Assembly (NCBI GenBank): GCA_003249255.1
Contig: QKJP01000019.1
Location: 1-64,000, forward strand
Direction of reading: 5' to 3'
DNA from: Bacteroidales bacterium
Lineage (GTDB): Bacteria; Bacteroidota; Bacteroidia; Bacteroidales; Marinilabiliaceae
DNA: 64,000 nucleotides
Shown: positions 26,603-37,293 of the stretch, piece after piece
Numbering within the stretch: position 1 is the first letter of the stretch
Layout: each line of letters begins with the position of its first letter
The notes under the pieces: model-generated
Databases searched by the model: none
What the model saw: only the letters and a program-made list of their open reading frames with translations
Told to the model about the DNA's origin: nothing
Made by a program: the position numbers and the translations under genes

Positions 26603-27281
26603 TGAAATCGCTTTTAAGACAAGATTAACAGGATTTACAAGATTTTTTTTAAAAAAATCATCCCAGTAAACCTGTTAATCAGGTAAATCAGGTCAAAATA
26701 ACATGTGGTTAAACTCTGTCTCTTACAAGATATGTTAAAGGCGAAATCCCCGAGGGAAGTGTTAGTTCCACCCGCACTGTCATCTTTAAAGTGTAAACGA
26801 GGATATAACTATGAAAGACATACTATAAAAACTACTAATCTCAAGCCATTAGGCATTTACAGCAAATAAAAAAGAAAAAACTTCTTTTGGGAGCCTATCA
26901 AAATTATCCATACGAAATTCATTTAAAGAGTTACCTTAACTGAAGGACTGTTACGATCCATGTATCAAACATAGGATGTCCAGGTTTGTTCGGGCTTAAA
27001 TGTGGTATTTAGAAGTTGAACATCTATAGAAAACTCTACAAAAGTACACACAGGTTATTCTGATCGAGATCGATCGCTCAAAGTTAGATGAGTTCATCTT
27101 TTTCTTCTAAAACCATTTTTTAAGCATAGTTTTAAGTTTGGATGCTATCAACCCTAAAATGTAAAACAAAATGCTTCTGCAAATAACAAATTCAATATAA
27201 TCACAAGATAGGAATTGAAATTTTTAATACGTACGGATTAGCTTTGGCTATTGAAATGACTTTTAATTAATTACTTTTATA
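26603..27281. other. Gene-free stretch with an inverted repeat and a repeated gene tail
   Basis: No intact gene is visible. An inverted repeat with GATTAACAGG arms spans about 26622-26680, a repeat family also seen at 31.4 kb. CCGAGGGAAGTGTTAGT near 26752 repeats the 3' end of the preceding gene with one mismatch, suggesting a decayed partial duplication. The rest, to the kinase at 27282, shows no recognisable coding sequence. Confidence 0.45.
26622..26680. terminator. Terminator-like inverted repeat of the 'GATTAACAGGATTTA' family
   Basis: GATTAACAGGATTTACAAG followed by a T-run pairs with its near-complement ending CCTGTTAATC at 26680. It follows a plus-strand gene by about 20 bp and can form a long stem-loop, so it may terminate that gene. 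A related, more decayed copy lies at 31437-31492. Confidence 0.55.
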
Positions 27282-30200
27282 ATGTTTTCCAAGTTTATAA
27301 TTAAAGTCCCAATGCCAAAAGCCAAAATCCACATACAGTTAACCATCATATTAATTCTCCAATTTTGTTTTTTCGTATCGAATGCAAAAGAAGTCAGTTT
27401 TGAAAGGATTACTTCCAAAGATGGTTTATCTCAAAATGATGTATTAAGCACCTTTAAAGACAGCCAAGGTTATATGTGGTTTGCACATTAGATGGACTCA
27501 ATCGTTATGATGGATATGATTTTAAAGTATTAAGAGCCGGTAATTCTGACCCTATCCAACTTTCATCTAGTTTAATCAAAAAAGTTGTTGAAGATGAAAA
27601 CGGATATATATGGATAGCAACCATCTACAATGGTATTAATATTTTCAATCCTTCGACTCATGAAATTATTGAAATAAAAAATACAATAGATCAACCTGAT
27701 CTCATCACCCACAACCAAATAAATGATATTATATGCGATTCTAAAAACCGAATCATTGCAACTACGCCTGGAGGAGCAAACATTATCTCTTTGATAAATG
27801 GAGAAGTAAAGATTCAAAAGATACCCAAGCCTGAAAAAGGCGATGATGTTTTTTCAGACTACTTTGGTGCAATTATGGAAACTAAAAGAGGCGAATATTT
27901 ATTCTGTAGCAGGTGGGATATTAACAAATTAGAAACTGACGCAGAGGGCAACTTTACCGGGAAAATATCAACTTGTTTCCATCATGAAAACTACGAAGGA
28001 TACCATAATTTTATTGAGGTAGAAGGTGGAATTATTGTTGGAGTATGGTTTGAAGTTGCCTATATCGTGTATGATGATAAAACCGGAAATTATAACTTAC
28101 AAGCAAGTATAAGAAGTAATACTAACGTAGTTTTTGCCCAAGATCAAAATCAAAATCTTTGGGTTGGAGGTAGTAACGGACTAAGTTACTTTAAACACAC
28201 ACCGGAAAATAACTTTCCCTTCACCTTAAAAAAAGAGTGTTTTTCCGGAACTTCGGAATTTGACTTATCAAACGATTTTATCAGGGATTTATATATCGAT
28301 GAAACACATACGCTATGGGTGAGTACTTATGGTGGTGGTGTAAACAAATATGACCCGAATAAGCGTCGGTTTCGAAAATATTCACACTCGTCATTAAAAG
28401 GAAGTTTAAGTCACAATAAAGTCATTTCCATTACTGAAGATTCGGAAGGTAACGTTTGGTTTGGCACAGAAGGTGGTGGAATGAATTTATTACCCGTATC
28501 AGAGAAGAAAAACTACAACTCGGGATTTACGCATTTTGATGTTAGTGATTTAAATCATCAAAATACAGTGTATGACATTGTTGAAATTCAAGACAAGGGT
28601 GAGAAAAAAATACTTGCCGGCACCAGTTTCACCTCGCTTCTTGTTGAGTTTTCGAAAAAAAATCAAAAGTGGGTAACGCATTACCCCCAAATCAATACTC
28701 GTAGTATGAATTTGGGATTACTTTACGATTCTGAAAAAAACCTATGGCTATGCTCTTATACCGCAGGATTGTTAAAAGCAAAATATTCGAATAGCGAATT
28801 AACTTTTCAGCAATTCAAAAAAGACAATAGTCAACTGCCTTCAAACTTAATTAGAAGTGGCTTTGAGGATTCGAAAAAAAGGTTGTGGTTTGGAACTAGA
28901 AAAGGTTTAATTTTGATGGATAGCCTGCAACGAAAAAGTGATTCCTTGGAATTTACCCTATTCCAACATAACCCTAAGGACCCCAATAGTATTAGCTACA
29001 ACTACATTTTACCAATATTTGAAAACAGCAAAGGTGAAATATGGATAGGTACTTTTGGTGGAGGTATAAACATTTATGTTGAACCAAATAATGAAAAACA
29101 AGGCTATTTTAAGAAAATCAGCTTGAAGGAAGGACTCCCCAATCCGGTTATTAAAGACATCCTAGAAGACCGTAATGGAACCATGTGGATTAGTACCAAC
29201 AATGGCTTAAGTAGTTATAATTCTAAAACTTCTACCATTCGAAACTATGGCATAAAAGATGGTTTACAAGACAAGGAATTTGGCGACAGAAGTGCCTGTA
29301 TTTTAAGCGATGGTGAAATTTTATTTGGTGGTGTTAATGGATTTAGTGCCTTTTATCCGCATGAGATTAAGGAAGATACAGTAACTCCCAAAATAGTTAT
29401 TAACGACTTTGAGTTAATGAACAAATTTATAAATGTTGGTGATACTGTAAATGGTCGTATACTCCTCTCAAAATCCCCCAACCACACTGATAAAATAACA
29501 TTAAAACATGAGGAAAACAGCTTTACCATACACTTTGCCGCATTACATTATACGGCACCGGAAAGTAATCAATTTAAGTACATGCTTGAGGGTTTCGATA
29601 ATGACTGGATTAGAACCACACCTAAAGTTCGTTTTGCCAAATACACAAATTTAAATCCAGGGCAATATTCCTTTAAAGTAATTGCAGCTAACGGCGATGG
29701 AAAATGGGTAGACACCCCAAAAACCATACGAATTATTGTTGAAACTCCTTTATGGAAAACAACAAAATTCAGATTAATTGTTTCAATCATTTTAGTCACG
29801 CTCATCTTGTTAACGACCTATTTAAAAATCAAATCCATAAAAAGGAAAAACATTATTTTAAAAAGAGCATTGGATAAAGCCAATGAAGCGGACAAATTAA
29901 AAAATGCTTTCTTAGCTAATCTTTCTCATGAAATCAGAACACCCATGAATGCGATCATCGGCTTTTCTGAAATCCTCAAGGTTGAATTAGATGAAGACAA
30001 ACTACTAGGATCCTATGCTGAAGTAGTTGACTCTAATGCAAAATCCTTATTAACCCTGATTGATGACATGATTGATTTAAGCATGATTGAATCCAACCAG
30101 TTTTCATTACAAAAAGAATACTTCCCACTTAACGAATTTCTCAATCACATTTACCAATTCTATGTACTAAACAATAAAATTGAAAACAGAAAAATCCTGC

Positions 30201-30592
30201 TAAATAACACATTAGAATCAGAAAACCTTAGTCTTTACTCTGATCAAACACGCTTAAAACAAATCATTTCTAACTTTATGAATAATGCATTTAAGTTTAC
30301 GAATGAAGGTTTCATTGAGCTTGGTGTTAAACAAAATTTCGACAATGTCATCTTTTATGTCAAAGATACAGGACGTGGCATCCCCCAAGATAAGCTCGAC
30401 TATATTTTTAAACGCTTTACCAAAGTGATTAGCAGCGAATTTAAATTATTAGAAGGATTAGGAATTGGCTTATCAATTTGCAGAAGCATATCCCAACAAT
30501 TAGGAGGAGACATAAAAGCTGAATCAACAGAAGGAAAAGGATCAACGTTTACTCTTAGGATTCCTCAAAAGAACTTGAAACGGGTTGATTAA
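27282..30592 (+). pseudogene. Propeller sensor histidine kinase with a one-base frameshift
   Basis: The first frame (27282-27491) encodes a signal peptide and the start of a two-component-regulator propeller, ending GYMWFAH. The rest (to 30592) continues at once as TLDGLNRYDGYDF in another frame. Relatives read GYMWFGTLDGLNRYDG, so one G is missing at about 27483 (TTTGCACA instead of TTTGGCACA). Beyond it are propeller blades to about residue 640, a Y_Y_Y domain (LKHEENSFTIHFAAL through PGQYSFKVIAANGDG), one membrane segment, HisKA with LSHEIRTPMN and HATPase with NFMNNAFKFT, DTGRGIP and GLGIGLSI. It lacks receiver and AraC domains. It may be inactive, or the gap may be a sequence error. Confidence 0.8.
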
Positions 30593-30914
30593 ATGACCAC
30601 CATCTAGAGGCAATAATGTTTAGGTTAACCCGTTTTTTTCCTAAAAAAAATAACTCCAAAGCACATTGAGCCGTGAAGGTATTTATCTATTTCCGGATGA
30701 ATTCCTTTTATTTTTAAACACTGCCCAGACATTAATTATGTTTTATATGTATTTTAATATGCTAATTTTAACCTGATAAAATCAGACAAAGTAAGCCTTG
30801 CCATTTTAGTTTTGGTGAATACTTTTAGCCATGGAATGTTCAAATAGAATATCCAACCAAAACACCCACAATCAATCACTTACAAACTCAACCACACATA
30901 GCGTATGAATTAAA
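30593..30914. other. Intergenic stretch without a gene
   Basis: These 322 bases follow the kinase. No coding sequence or strong hairpin was recognised; the right part leads into the hydrolase relic and may have held the 5' end of that gene, now unrecognisable. Confidence 0.4.
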
Positions 30915-31397
30915 TTGTGTTTTGACAGTATAAAACTCGAAGAACGTACAGCCATGTTAGAGCAATTGAGCGCGCAACGTTGGAAAGATGCCGAAACCGG
31001 AAAACCCGAATACAACAATCAGGGTTTACCAAAACCGGAACAATTATCGGGTCAGGAACCGGAGTTTGTAAAAGGCTATGTCGATTATTATAAAACCGAA
31101 TGAGGTTTTCATCCACGTTCGATAAATTCAAACGGTTCGTGGACAACAACTACCCCAATTTCATTTATGAATAGGCCAATTATGACCTACATTAAAGAAA
31201 TATCACCAAGGCACATGCTGATAATTGCAGGCGAAAATGCTCCTTCACGTTATTTCAGCGAAGATGCATACAAAGTCGCAAACGAACCGAAAGAGTTGAT
31301 GATTATCCCCGGTGCTGTTCATACCGATTTGTATGACAAAACAGATGTTATTCCATTTGACAAACTGGAAACGTTTTTTAGTGAGAATTTGAAGTAA
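30915..31397 (+). pseudogene. Alpha/beta-hydrolase relic (C-terminal part, in-frame stop)
   Basis: Two stretches, 30915-31103 and 31167-31397, are in the same frame and are separated by a TGA at 31101-31103 that sits in continuous homologous coding (DYYKTE, stop, GFHPRSINSNGSW, ISFMNRPIM). The second part has the C-terminal alpha/beta-hydrolase pattern MLIIAGENAPSRYF and IIPGAVHTDLYDK, with the catalytic His in GAVHTDLYD. The N-terminal half with the nucleophile is gone. This is a 5'-truncated pseudogene with one nonsense mutation. Confidence 0.75.
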
Positions 31398-31436
31398 GTG
31401 AGACTGTAATTTCAGTTTATCAAATAGCTTTTAAGA

Positions 31437-31492
31437 AGGATTAAGATGATATGACATATTTTTAAAATCATGTTAATCCTATAAATCCTGTC
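31437..31492. repeat. Decayed copy of the 'GGATTAA' inverted repeat family
   Basis: GGATTAAGATGAT pairs imperfectly with ATCATGTTAATCC about 35 bases on, and the left flank GCTTTTAAGA is shared with the copy near 26610. It lies just after the hydrolase relic. Confidence 0.45.
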
Positions 31493-31699
31493 GAAAAATT
31501 AAAATAATGAGTCATGAAACGGCTAGGGATTTCGCTTTTAGCGAAATGATTATTCCCTGACCACTAAAATCATTTTTTATCAACCACGAAAAAATTGAAA
31601 ATCAGCGAAGCTAAGTTTGCACCCTAATTTTACTTTTCGTGTGTTTTTGTGTTTTTCGTAGTTAAAAATAAATTGTTTTGTTTAAAAGCAATTTCCCTA

Positions 31700-32151
31700 A
31701 TGAAACGGCAATTTATAACATTTTGTATGGCATTTCTCTTATTGTCGTTCAATTCAAAAAATGATACAACGATGCAAACAACAAAAATATTTCAGAAAGG
31801 ACAGCAAGTAAGCGAGCATTTCACCGGCGAAACCCATGTGCAAATGCTTACCGTAGATGGTGCTAATTTCGATGCCATGAGTTATAATGTAAACTTTGCT
31901 CCGGGCATTCGAACGGACAGCTTTTGTATTGTACCTCGGGCGAAGGGTGTTACCAAGAAAAAGGGCAGCCCATTCAGCATTTAAAAGTTGGAGATGTGGT
32001 TGAAATAAAACCCGATATTGTTCATTGGCACGGAGCTGCTGCACATTCTGAGTTTGTACATTTGGGCATTAGCACTCAACTCTCAAAAGGGCCTGTTGAA
32101 TGGCTTGGTGCCGTTACCGATGAAGAATATAAAGAATCGACTATTCAATAA
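31700..32151 (+). pseudogene. Cupin-domain protein, frameshifted with loss of the metal-binding motif
   Basis: The first frame runs from MKRQFITF (signal-like) through the cupin strand QVSEHFTGETHVQMLTVD to FAPGIRTD and ends at 31984. The rest is in another frame from LLYCTSGEGCYQ to EYKESTIQ (stop 32151), including the second cupin motif VHWHGAAAHSEFVH. Relatives carry a segment of about eight residues (WHxHxxGQ) between 'GxRT' and 'LYCTSGEG'; that segment is missing, so a small deletion near 31917-31922 removed the metal-binding histidines and shifted the frame. The protein cannot be functional as read. A terminator follows at 32155. Confidence 0.78.
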
Positions 32152-32154
32152 TAT

Positions 32155-32196
32155 AAATCCTCGTGTATTGATAATAAATTCAGTACACGAGGATTT
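32155..32196 (+). terminator. Intrinsic terminator after the cupin relic
   Basis: AAATCCTCGTGTA (32155-32167) and TACACGAGGATTT (32184-32196) form a perfect 13-bp stem around a 16-base loop, followed by TTGCATTTAT. It is the expected end of the cupin transcript. Confidence 0.75.
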
Positions 32197-32501
32197 TGCA
32201 TTTATAACTACCAACAAGCTAATAACACACCCCAATACCATTACCTCTTTGCAAAATACTGAATTTTAGTTATTAAAACATAACAGAACGAACTTATTAC
32301 TTTATAGGCTACTTGTGTAAATATAGAATTGCAGTTAATAGAATAAAGTTGATACGTAATAGAGGTTCCTTAAACGACCTCGACATAGTTATTTGTAACA
32401 AAAATTAATAATTTTCGTAACTAATTGTATTTTTGCCCTCTAAAAAATGTGGTTATCGAATTATATCTTACGATAACCCAATAAATATTTAATAAAAAGA
32501 C
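32197..32501. promoter_or_regulatory. Upstream region of the porin, with a candidate -7 element
   Basis: No gene lies between the terminator and the porin start. TATTTTTG at 32428-32435 matches the TAnnTTTG element of Bacteroidota promoters. A -33 TTG at the expected 19-20 bp was not found. The predicted leader is about 60 nt. Confidence 0.45.
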
Positions 32502-33626
32502 ATGAAAAAAAGTTTAGTTTTTATTGGTTGTATGTTTGTCCTGATTTTTATATCCAGTTCAATCACTTTTGCACAAAATGAATTTGAAATGGAAATTAAG
32601 ACCACTCAACCTCCATTGTATGAGCGTGGTGGAACAGGTACTATTGGTTCAGCTTTGTCAAACATTGCAAGTTTTGTTAGTCTAAATGGTTTTGCCAATA
32701 CCGGGTTTTATTGGGACGGAAAAGACAACATGCATTTCGATCAATCAGAAGTTAATTTATTAGTTACTGCCAATATTAACGAGAACCTATCGACAGAGTT
32801 TAATATGGAATTCAGAAATAATGGTGAGGCTTTCGAAATGGAATATGCTTTTGCGGATTACAAGTTTAGCGAATTGGCAATTTTAAGAATCGGTAAGTTC
32901 TTACTCCCAACCGGTGATTACAACGAATATATAGAGATCCCGTATATTCACAAACTGGCTTCCGATCCACTTTCAGCTCTAGTGTCGCCTTCTGAGTGGA
33001 CTGATGTTGGTTTGCAATTAAGAGGAAAATTCAACAGAAAAGGTTCTATTGCACAACCCTATTATGCACTGGCTATAACAAATGGTCTTCAGGGAGAGCT
33101 GAGCTTTGAGGAAGAAGAAGAGGAAGAACTAGAAGGCATTGGCGATAATAATAAAAACAAGGCTATAACGGCTCAAATTGGTGTTGAATTCCTAAAGAAT
33201 TTTAATACCTCAGTTTCATATTACCAATGTATGTATGACTCTACAGCACAACTTGGTGCCAAGGTGGCAGGTATATCAGCATCATACGACAACGATAAAT
33301 TTGCCGTATATGGCGAATTTCACAACAGCTGGTTTGACGAATCGGAAATTGATGAAGATACGGGAGAAGAAGAAATTGAAATGGAATCATCAAATGGTTT
33401 TTACGTACTTGGGGCCTATAAAATAAAAAAAATAGAACCTGCAATCCGCTACGATTACGCTTCACTTTCTTCAGAAGATACATCTGACAACGACATGAGT
33501 AGTGTAACGCTTGGTTTAAATTATTATTTCTTGCGCACAGGCCTTGTTAAACTTAATTACAGAAAATTATTTTCCGGCAGTGAGGATCAAGATTTTTACA
33601 GCGCCTCGTTAGTTTTTACTTTTTAA
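32502..33626 (+). CDS. Outer-membrane beta-barrel porin, phosphate-selective-porin-like
   Basis: This 374-residue protein has a signal peptide (residues 1-24, cleavage after TFA-QN), and its mature part is rich in alternating aromatic beta strands (for example VSLNGFANTGFYWDG and EFNMEFRNNGE). RIGKFLLPTGDYNEY near 130 is typical of OprP/O-like porins of Bacteroidota, and the last residue is Phe (SASLVFTF), the BamA signal. A very acidic loop, EEEEEEELEG near 205-215, and another near 285-300 could bind cations. It is followed at 11 bp by a YfiR-like gene, so the two form an operon. The substrate is unknown. Confidence 0.75.
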   Translation: MKKSLVFIGCMFVLIFISSSITFAQNEFEMEIKTTQPPLYERGGTGTIGSALSNIASFVSLNGFANTGFYWDGKDNMHFDQSEVNLLVTANINENLSTEFNMEFRNNGEAFEMEYAFADYKFSELAILRIGKFLLPTGDYNEYIEIPYIHKLASDPLSALVSPSEWTDVGLQLRGKFNRKGSIAQPYYALAITNGLQGELSFEEEEEEELEGIGDNNKNKAITAQIGVEFLKNFNTSVSYYQCMYDSTAQLGAKVAGISASYDNDKFAVYGEFHNSWFDESEIDEDTGEEEIEMESSNGFYVLGAYKIKKIEPAIRYDYASLSSEDTSDNDMSSVTLGLNYYFLRTGLVKLNYRKLFSGSEDQDFYSASLVFTF

Positions 33627-33637
33627 CGTAAAAAAAT

Positions 33638-34138
33638 ATGTTCACAAAAAAGAAAAGCCTGTTATTTCCTTTCCTCCTCTGCCTTACAATTTCGATATAC
33701 TCCCAACAAGGATCTACTGCTAAATATGAAGCCATGTTTATAAAAAACTTCTTGAGGTATGTTGAAATTAATGGATCAGGAGCTAATACCGTAATTGGTG
33801 TACTAGGAAATTCTCAGGTACTAATGGAATTACAGCAGATTGCCTCAATGAGTCACAACATGCAGGTTAAGAAGATCATGAACCCTAGTGAAATTTCAAA
33901 ATGTCAGATCCTATATGTTCCAAAAAACAGCTATAAAAACATAGCACTGGTGAAAACAGACATTGCTAGGAATGTACTGATTATATCAGAAGATGATAAA
34001 TTAATAATGAAAGGAGCTGATCTAAGTTTTTACATTGAAGACAATAAGCTCAAATTTCACATCAATAAAGAATCATTAAATACCAAAACCAACATTAAAG
34101 TTTCATCGAAACTTTTTGCTTTGGGCCAAGAGATCTAA
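33638..34138 (+). CDS. YfiR-like periplasmic protein (DUF4154)
   Basis: This 166-residue protein has a signal peptide (cleavage after SIYSQ). The following AKYEAMFIKNFLRYVEI near 27-43 and VIGVLGNSQVLMEL near 54-67 match the DUF4154/YfiR family, in which periplasmic proteins sense envelope conditions and regulate membrane-bound signalling proteins. It lies 11 bp after the porin. A sensor kinase starts about 670 bp downstream, and such pairs of YfiR-like proteins and kinases are common, so it may act on that kinase. The family link rests on pattern, not a search. Confidence 0.75.
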   Translation: MFTKKKSLLFPFLLCLTISIYSQQGSTAKYEAMFIKNFLRYVEINGSGANTVIGVLGNSQVLMELQQIASMSHNMQVKKIMNPSEISKCQILYVPKNSYKNIALVKTDIARNVLIISEDDKLIMKGADLSFYIEDNKLKFHINKESLNTKTNIKVSSKLFALGQEI

Positions 34139-34212
34139 TGAAATAGTAACTCTTGATTTACTGAAGACAACTTGATACTTATCAAAGTCGCATCACTTGA
34201 ATATTTTAATTA

Positions 34213-34257
34213 CTTCGATTCCATACAACATTTTATTGATGGTGTGTGGAATCGAAG
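34213..34257 (+). terminator. Intrinsic terminator of the porin-YfiR operon
   Basis: CTTCGATTCCA (34213-34223) and TGGAATCGAAG (34247-34257) form an 11-bp perfect stem that extends by a few more pairs, followed by CTGTTTTACC. It lies 75 bp after the YfiR-like gene. Confidence 0.7.
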
Positions 34258-34550
34258 CTGTTTTACCTTCTGATTTCGTAACAATTATATTCGAAATAAA
34301 TTATTTTCACCCACAGCCTACCACAACTTTAGCGTTGAACGACTAAAAAACTGCATAAAAAGCCAATATCAAATCAGCCAGGCTAACTTTGCTAGTTAAT
34401 TTAACCCAGAATTATTAGTTCATTCCAAATCTCAGGCACCTTCAAAACAACTCCCACCCCTACTGGCAATTAAACAGCAGACCGTTTGCCTTCTATTAAA
34501 ATTGAAATAAGCAACGCATCTTCACAAAACCATTCTTTTTATTTAACTTG

Positions 34551-34626
34551 TAATACCACTTTGCTAATGACTTTAGCGTTAAATTTGCTACGCATTTAAC
34601 GCTGTCATAAGTCAAGCGGCATTATA
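34551..34626. repeat. Imperfect palindromic repeat, REP- or MITE-like
   Basis: Two arms of about 33 bases can pair: the inner AGCGTTAAAT/ATTTAACGCT match is exact, and the outer CCACTTTGCTAATGAC pairs with mismatches to the complement of GTCATAAGTCAAGCGG. A loop of about nine bases lies between. It contains no gene and is not followed by a T-run, so a mobile or structural repeat is more likely than a terminator. Confidence 0.5.
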
Positions 34627-34808
34627 CCAAGTGCTCATATTATAATTAAAATGGTATAAGAAGCCAAACAAGTATTTACCAACACGATGAAAAGCATTTA
34701 CTATTTTCAATAGCAGCGCAAAAAACATTGAAGCCAGTTTAAATTATAATGTTTAAATGTAGTTAAAACCTGAAGGTGTGAAAGTAATTAGCATTTAACC
34801 TTTCTATA

Positions 34809-37030
34809 ATGACTAAACGAAAAAGATCAATAGCAACATTGGCACTGATTAAAATTGGTATCAGAATATCAATTGTGGTCCTTTTAACCTCACTGCTAAG
34901 CTATTACTTTCTGTCAAAACATTTGCTTGAACAACAATACACAACTCTCCTAAATACAGTTACTGAACGTATCAATCATGAGCAATCTACTTTTCCAGAG
35001 GTAGAAAACTACCTAAAGGATATGAACAACCAAATTATCAATGATAGCATTTTAAAACCCATCGATTATAACAAGCAGTTCTACAACTTAGTGGAATTAA
35101 GAAGTGATGGTAGCTACCGCCATAAAAGAGAGCAGTTTAACGGAAAAACCAACTCCGCAATTTACGTTGATGATTCTACCCGGATAACCACAGTTTTAAA
35201 AGAGCGTGTAGTTCGTTTTCATCATTACAACACGATGTACGGTCGAGCTTTAAGCAGCAAGTATACGAATTTATACATTTTAGGGGCTGAAAACTACCTA
35301 CTGGTGTACTGGCCAAGTTTTTCGTGGGCAGAAGAAGTTACTACTGACTATAGAGTCTGGGACGAACCATATTACTCTGTGGCCATACCAGAAAACAACC
35401 CCAAAAGGAATCCCGTATGGACTCCAATTTATTTTGATACTGTCGCACACGATTGGATGGTATCTTGTATTGTTCCCATTTATCTTAAGGAGAAACACAT
35501 TGCCAGCAGTGGCATGGACATACTTTTAAACGACTTGATTACACGAACAAAAACTGAAATATTACCGGGAACTTCAAACATTATCATTACTCATTCCGGC
35601 GATTTAATTGTTCACCCCGATTACAATGAAAATATTGTTGAAAATGGAGGTAAACTAAATGTATCAAATTGTAACGACCCTGCATTAGAAAAGATTTTTG
35701 AGCAAATATCAGCAAAAAAACTGATTCATTGGTTTCTATCCTTTCTTCTAAATCCATCCCTTATACCATAGCATACGGGAAAATTAATGGTCCCAATTGG
35801 TATTACATTACGCTCTACGATAATAAAGCAATTACAGCGGGTGTAATGAGTGGAGTTAAAATTGTTTTTTTATCGGCCTTATTGGCTTTAATCATAGAAC
35901 TACTAATTGTTTTTAGAATCTTATCAAACCACGCAAAAAAACCATTGAATCAACTCATTGAAGTTACAAAAGCAGTAGAAAAAGGTGATTTTACAAAAAC
36001 AATAGAAGAAAGTAAAGTTCAGGAAATTGACCAAATACGTAAAGCCTTTGGCAATATGCAATCTACCATTGCAAATCAGATCAAATCCTTACAAAAAAGT
36101 AAAGAGCAAGTAGAACAGGAAATTGAGGTTAGAAAAAATGCAGAGAAAAGATTAATCGACTACCAGAATAATCTTGAACACTTGATTAAAGAAAAAACAA
36201 GTGACTTGAATTCAGCCAATGAAAAACTACTGGCTATAAACGATAAGCTCAAAGAAAAGAACAAGATCATAATTAACCAAAATGAAGAGCTTCAGAACAC
36301 TTTACATCACCTCAAAGACACACAAGCTCAATTATTACAAGCCGAAAAAATGTCTTCTTTAGGAGTTTTAACGGCAGGCATTGCTCATGAAATCAATAAC
36401 CCCTTAAATTATATTATGGGAGCTTATGTAGGATTACTCCGATTTTATGAAAATAATTCCTTCATAGAAAACCATGAGCAAGTTGGTGATTTAATTCATG
36501 CCATGAAGGTTGGCATTGACCGTTCATCGGCAATTGTGCAGGGTTTAAACCAATTCAGCAGAAAAAGCGATTCGTACGATGAAGACTGTAATGTACATGC
36601 AATCATCGAAAATTCACTTACCATGTTAAACTATCAAATAAAACACAAAATAAACGTTGAAAAAGATTTTCATGCATCAGAAATAGAGGTCAAAGGCAAT
36701 GTTGGTGCTTTGCATCAAGTATTTATAAATATTTTGAGTAATGCTATACAAGCAATTGAATCGGAAGGAATAATCAGCATAAAAACTGAAGATAATACCT
36801 CTAGCGTATTAATCACCATTAAAGACTCCGGCCACGGTATCTCACAAGAGAATCTCAAAAAAATAACAGATCCCTTCTTTACAACTAAAGCACCGGGTGA
36901 AGGTACCGGCTTAGGTTTGTCAATTACATATAACATTATAAAAGAACATAAAGGAAAGCTTGAATTTGAATCTGAAAAAGACAAAGGAACAACTGTAAAA
37001 ATTATTTTACCCAAACACAATATGTTATGA
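34809..37030 (+). pseudogene. Cache-type sensor histidine kinase with a frameshift in an A7 tract
   Basis: The first frame (34809-35771) has a membrane segment (about 15-31) and a periplasmic Cache-like domain with YTNLYILGAENYLLVYWPS and SGMDILLNDLI. The second (open to 37030) resumes with KTDSLVSILSSKSIPYTIAYGK, a second membrane segment, HAMP, a long coiled coil, HisKA with AHEINNPLNYI and HATPase with NILSNAIQAI, DSGHGIS and GTGLGLSI. The frames join at seven A residues (35714-35720); one more A would restore a single protein. Slippage could make this tract switch. The TGA overlaps the start of a receiver relic by 4 bp. Either a pseudogene, a phase-variable gene or an error. Confidence 0.8.
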
Positions 37031-37293
37031 GCGGCAAAATGAAAATTATGTATGATGATGACGAATTTAATGTACTGATATTTATAATTAATATCTAAGC
37101 ATTTACAAGTCCCAGTGGATTAGATGGATTAAATGATCAGACAAAAATCCTGATACAAAAATTATCATCAGAGACATGAAAATGCCTGAAATGGAGTGGA
37201 TTGCATTTATGTTATAAGAAAAATACCCCTCAAAAAAATTTCAGGAAACCCTTTAATACAGAAGAAATCGAAAATGTAATTTCTAAACAATAA
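37027..37293 (+). pseudogene. Response-regulator receiver relic
   Basis: The start ATG overlaps the kinase stop (ATGA), as in an intact kinase-regulator operon. Pieces of a receiver domain can be read in changing frames: MYDDDEFNV (the acidic pocket), DMKMPEM (with the phosphoacceptor Asp), EKYPSKKF, then FRKPFNTEEIENVISKQ (the conserved Lys-Pro) ending at TAA 37291-37293. Frameshifts, stops and a deletion of the middle make it nonfunctional. Confidence 0.75.

Larger units (their letters stand above)
34139..34808. other. Gene-free stretch with a terminator and a palindromic repeat
   Basis: No gene was found in these 670 bases. A terminator hairpin lies at 34213-34257 and an imperfect palindromic repeat at 34551-34626, both listed. 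A weaker TATACCA/TGGTATA pair spans 34624-34661. The rest is AT-rich and probably includes the promoter for the kinase. Confidence 0.5.

Noticed and set aside
31754-32044. 96-codon minus-strand open frame
   Set aside because: It is antisense to the recognisable cupin relic and shows no homology.
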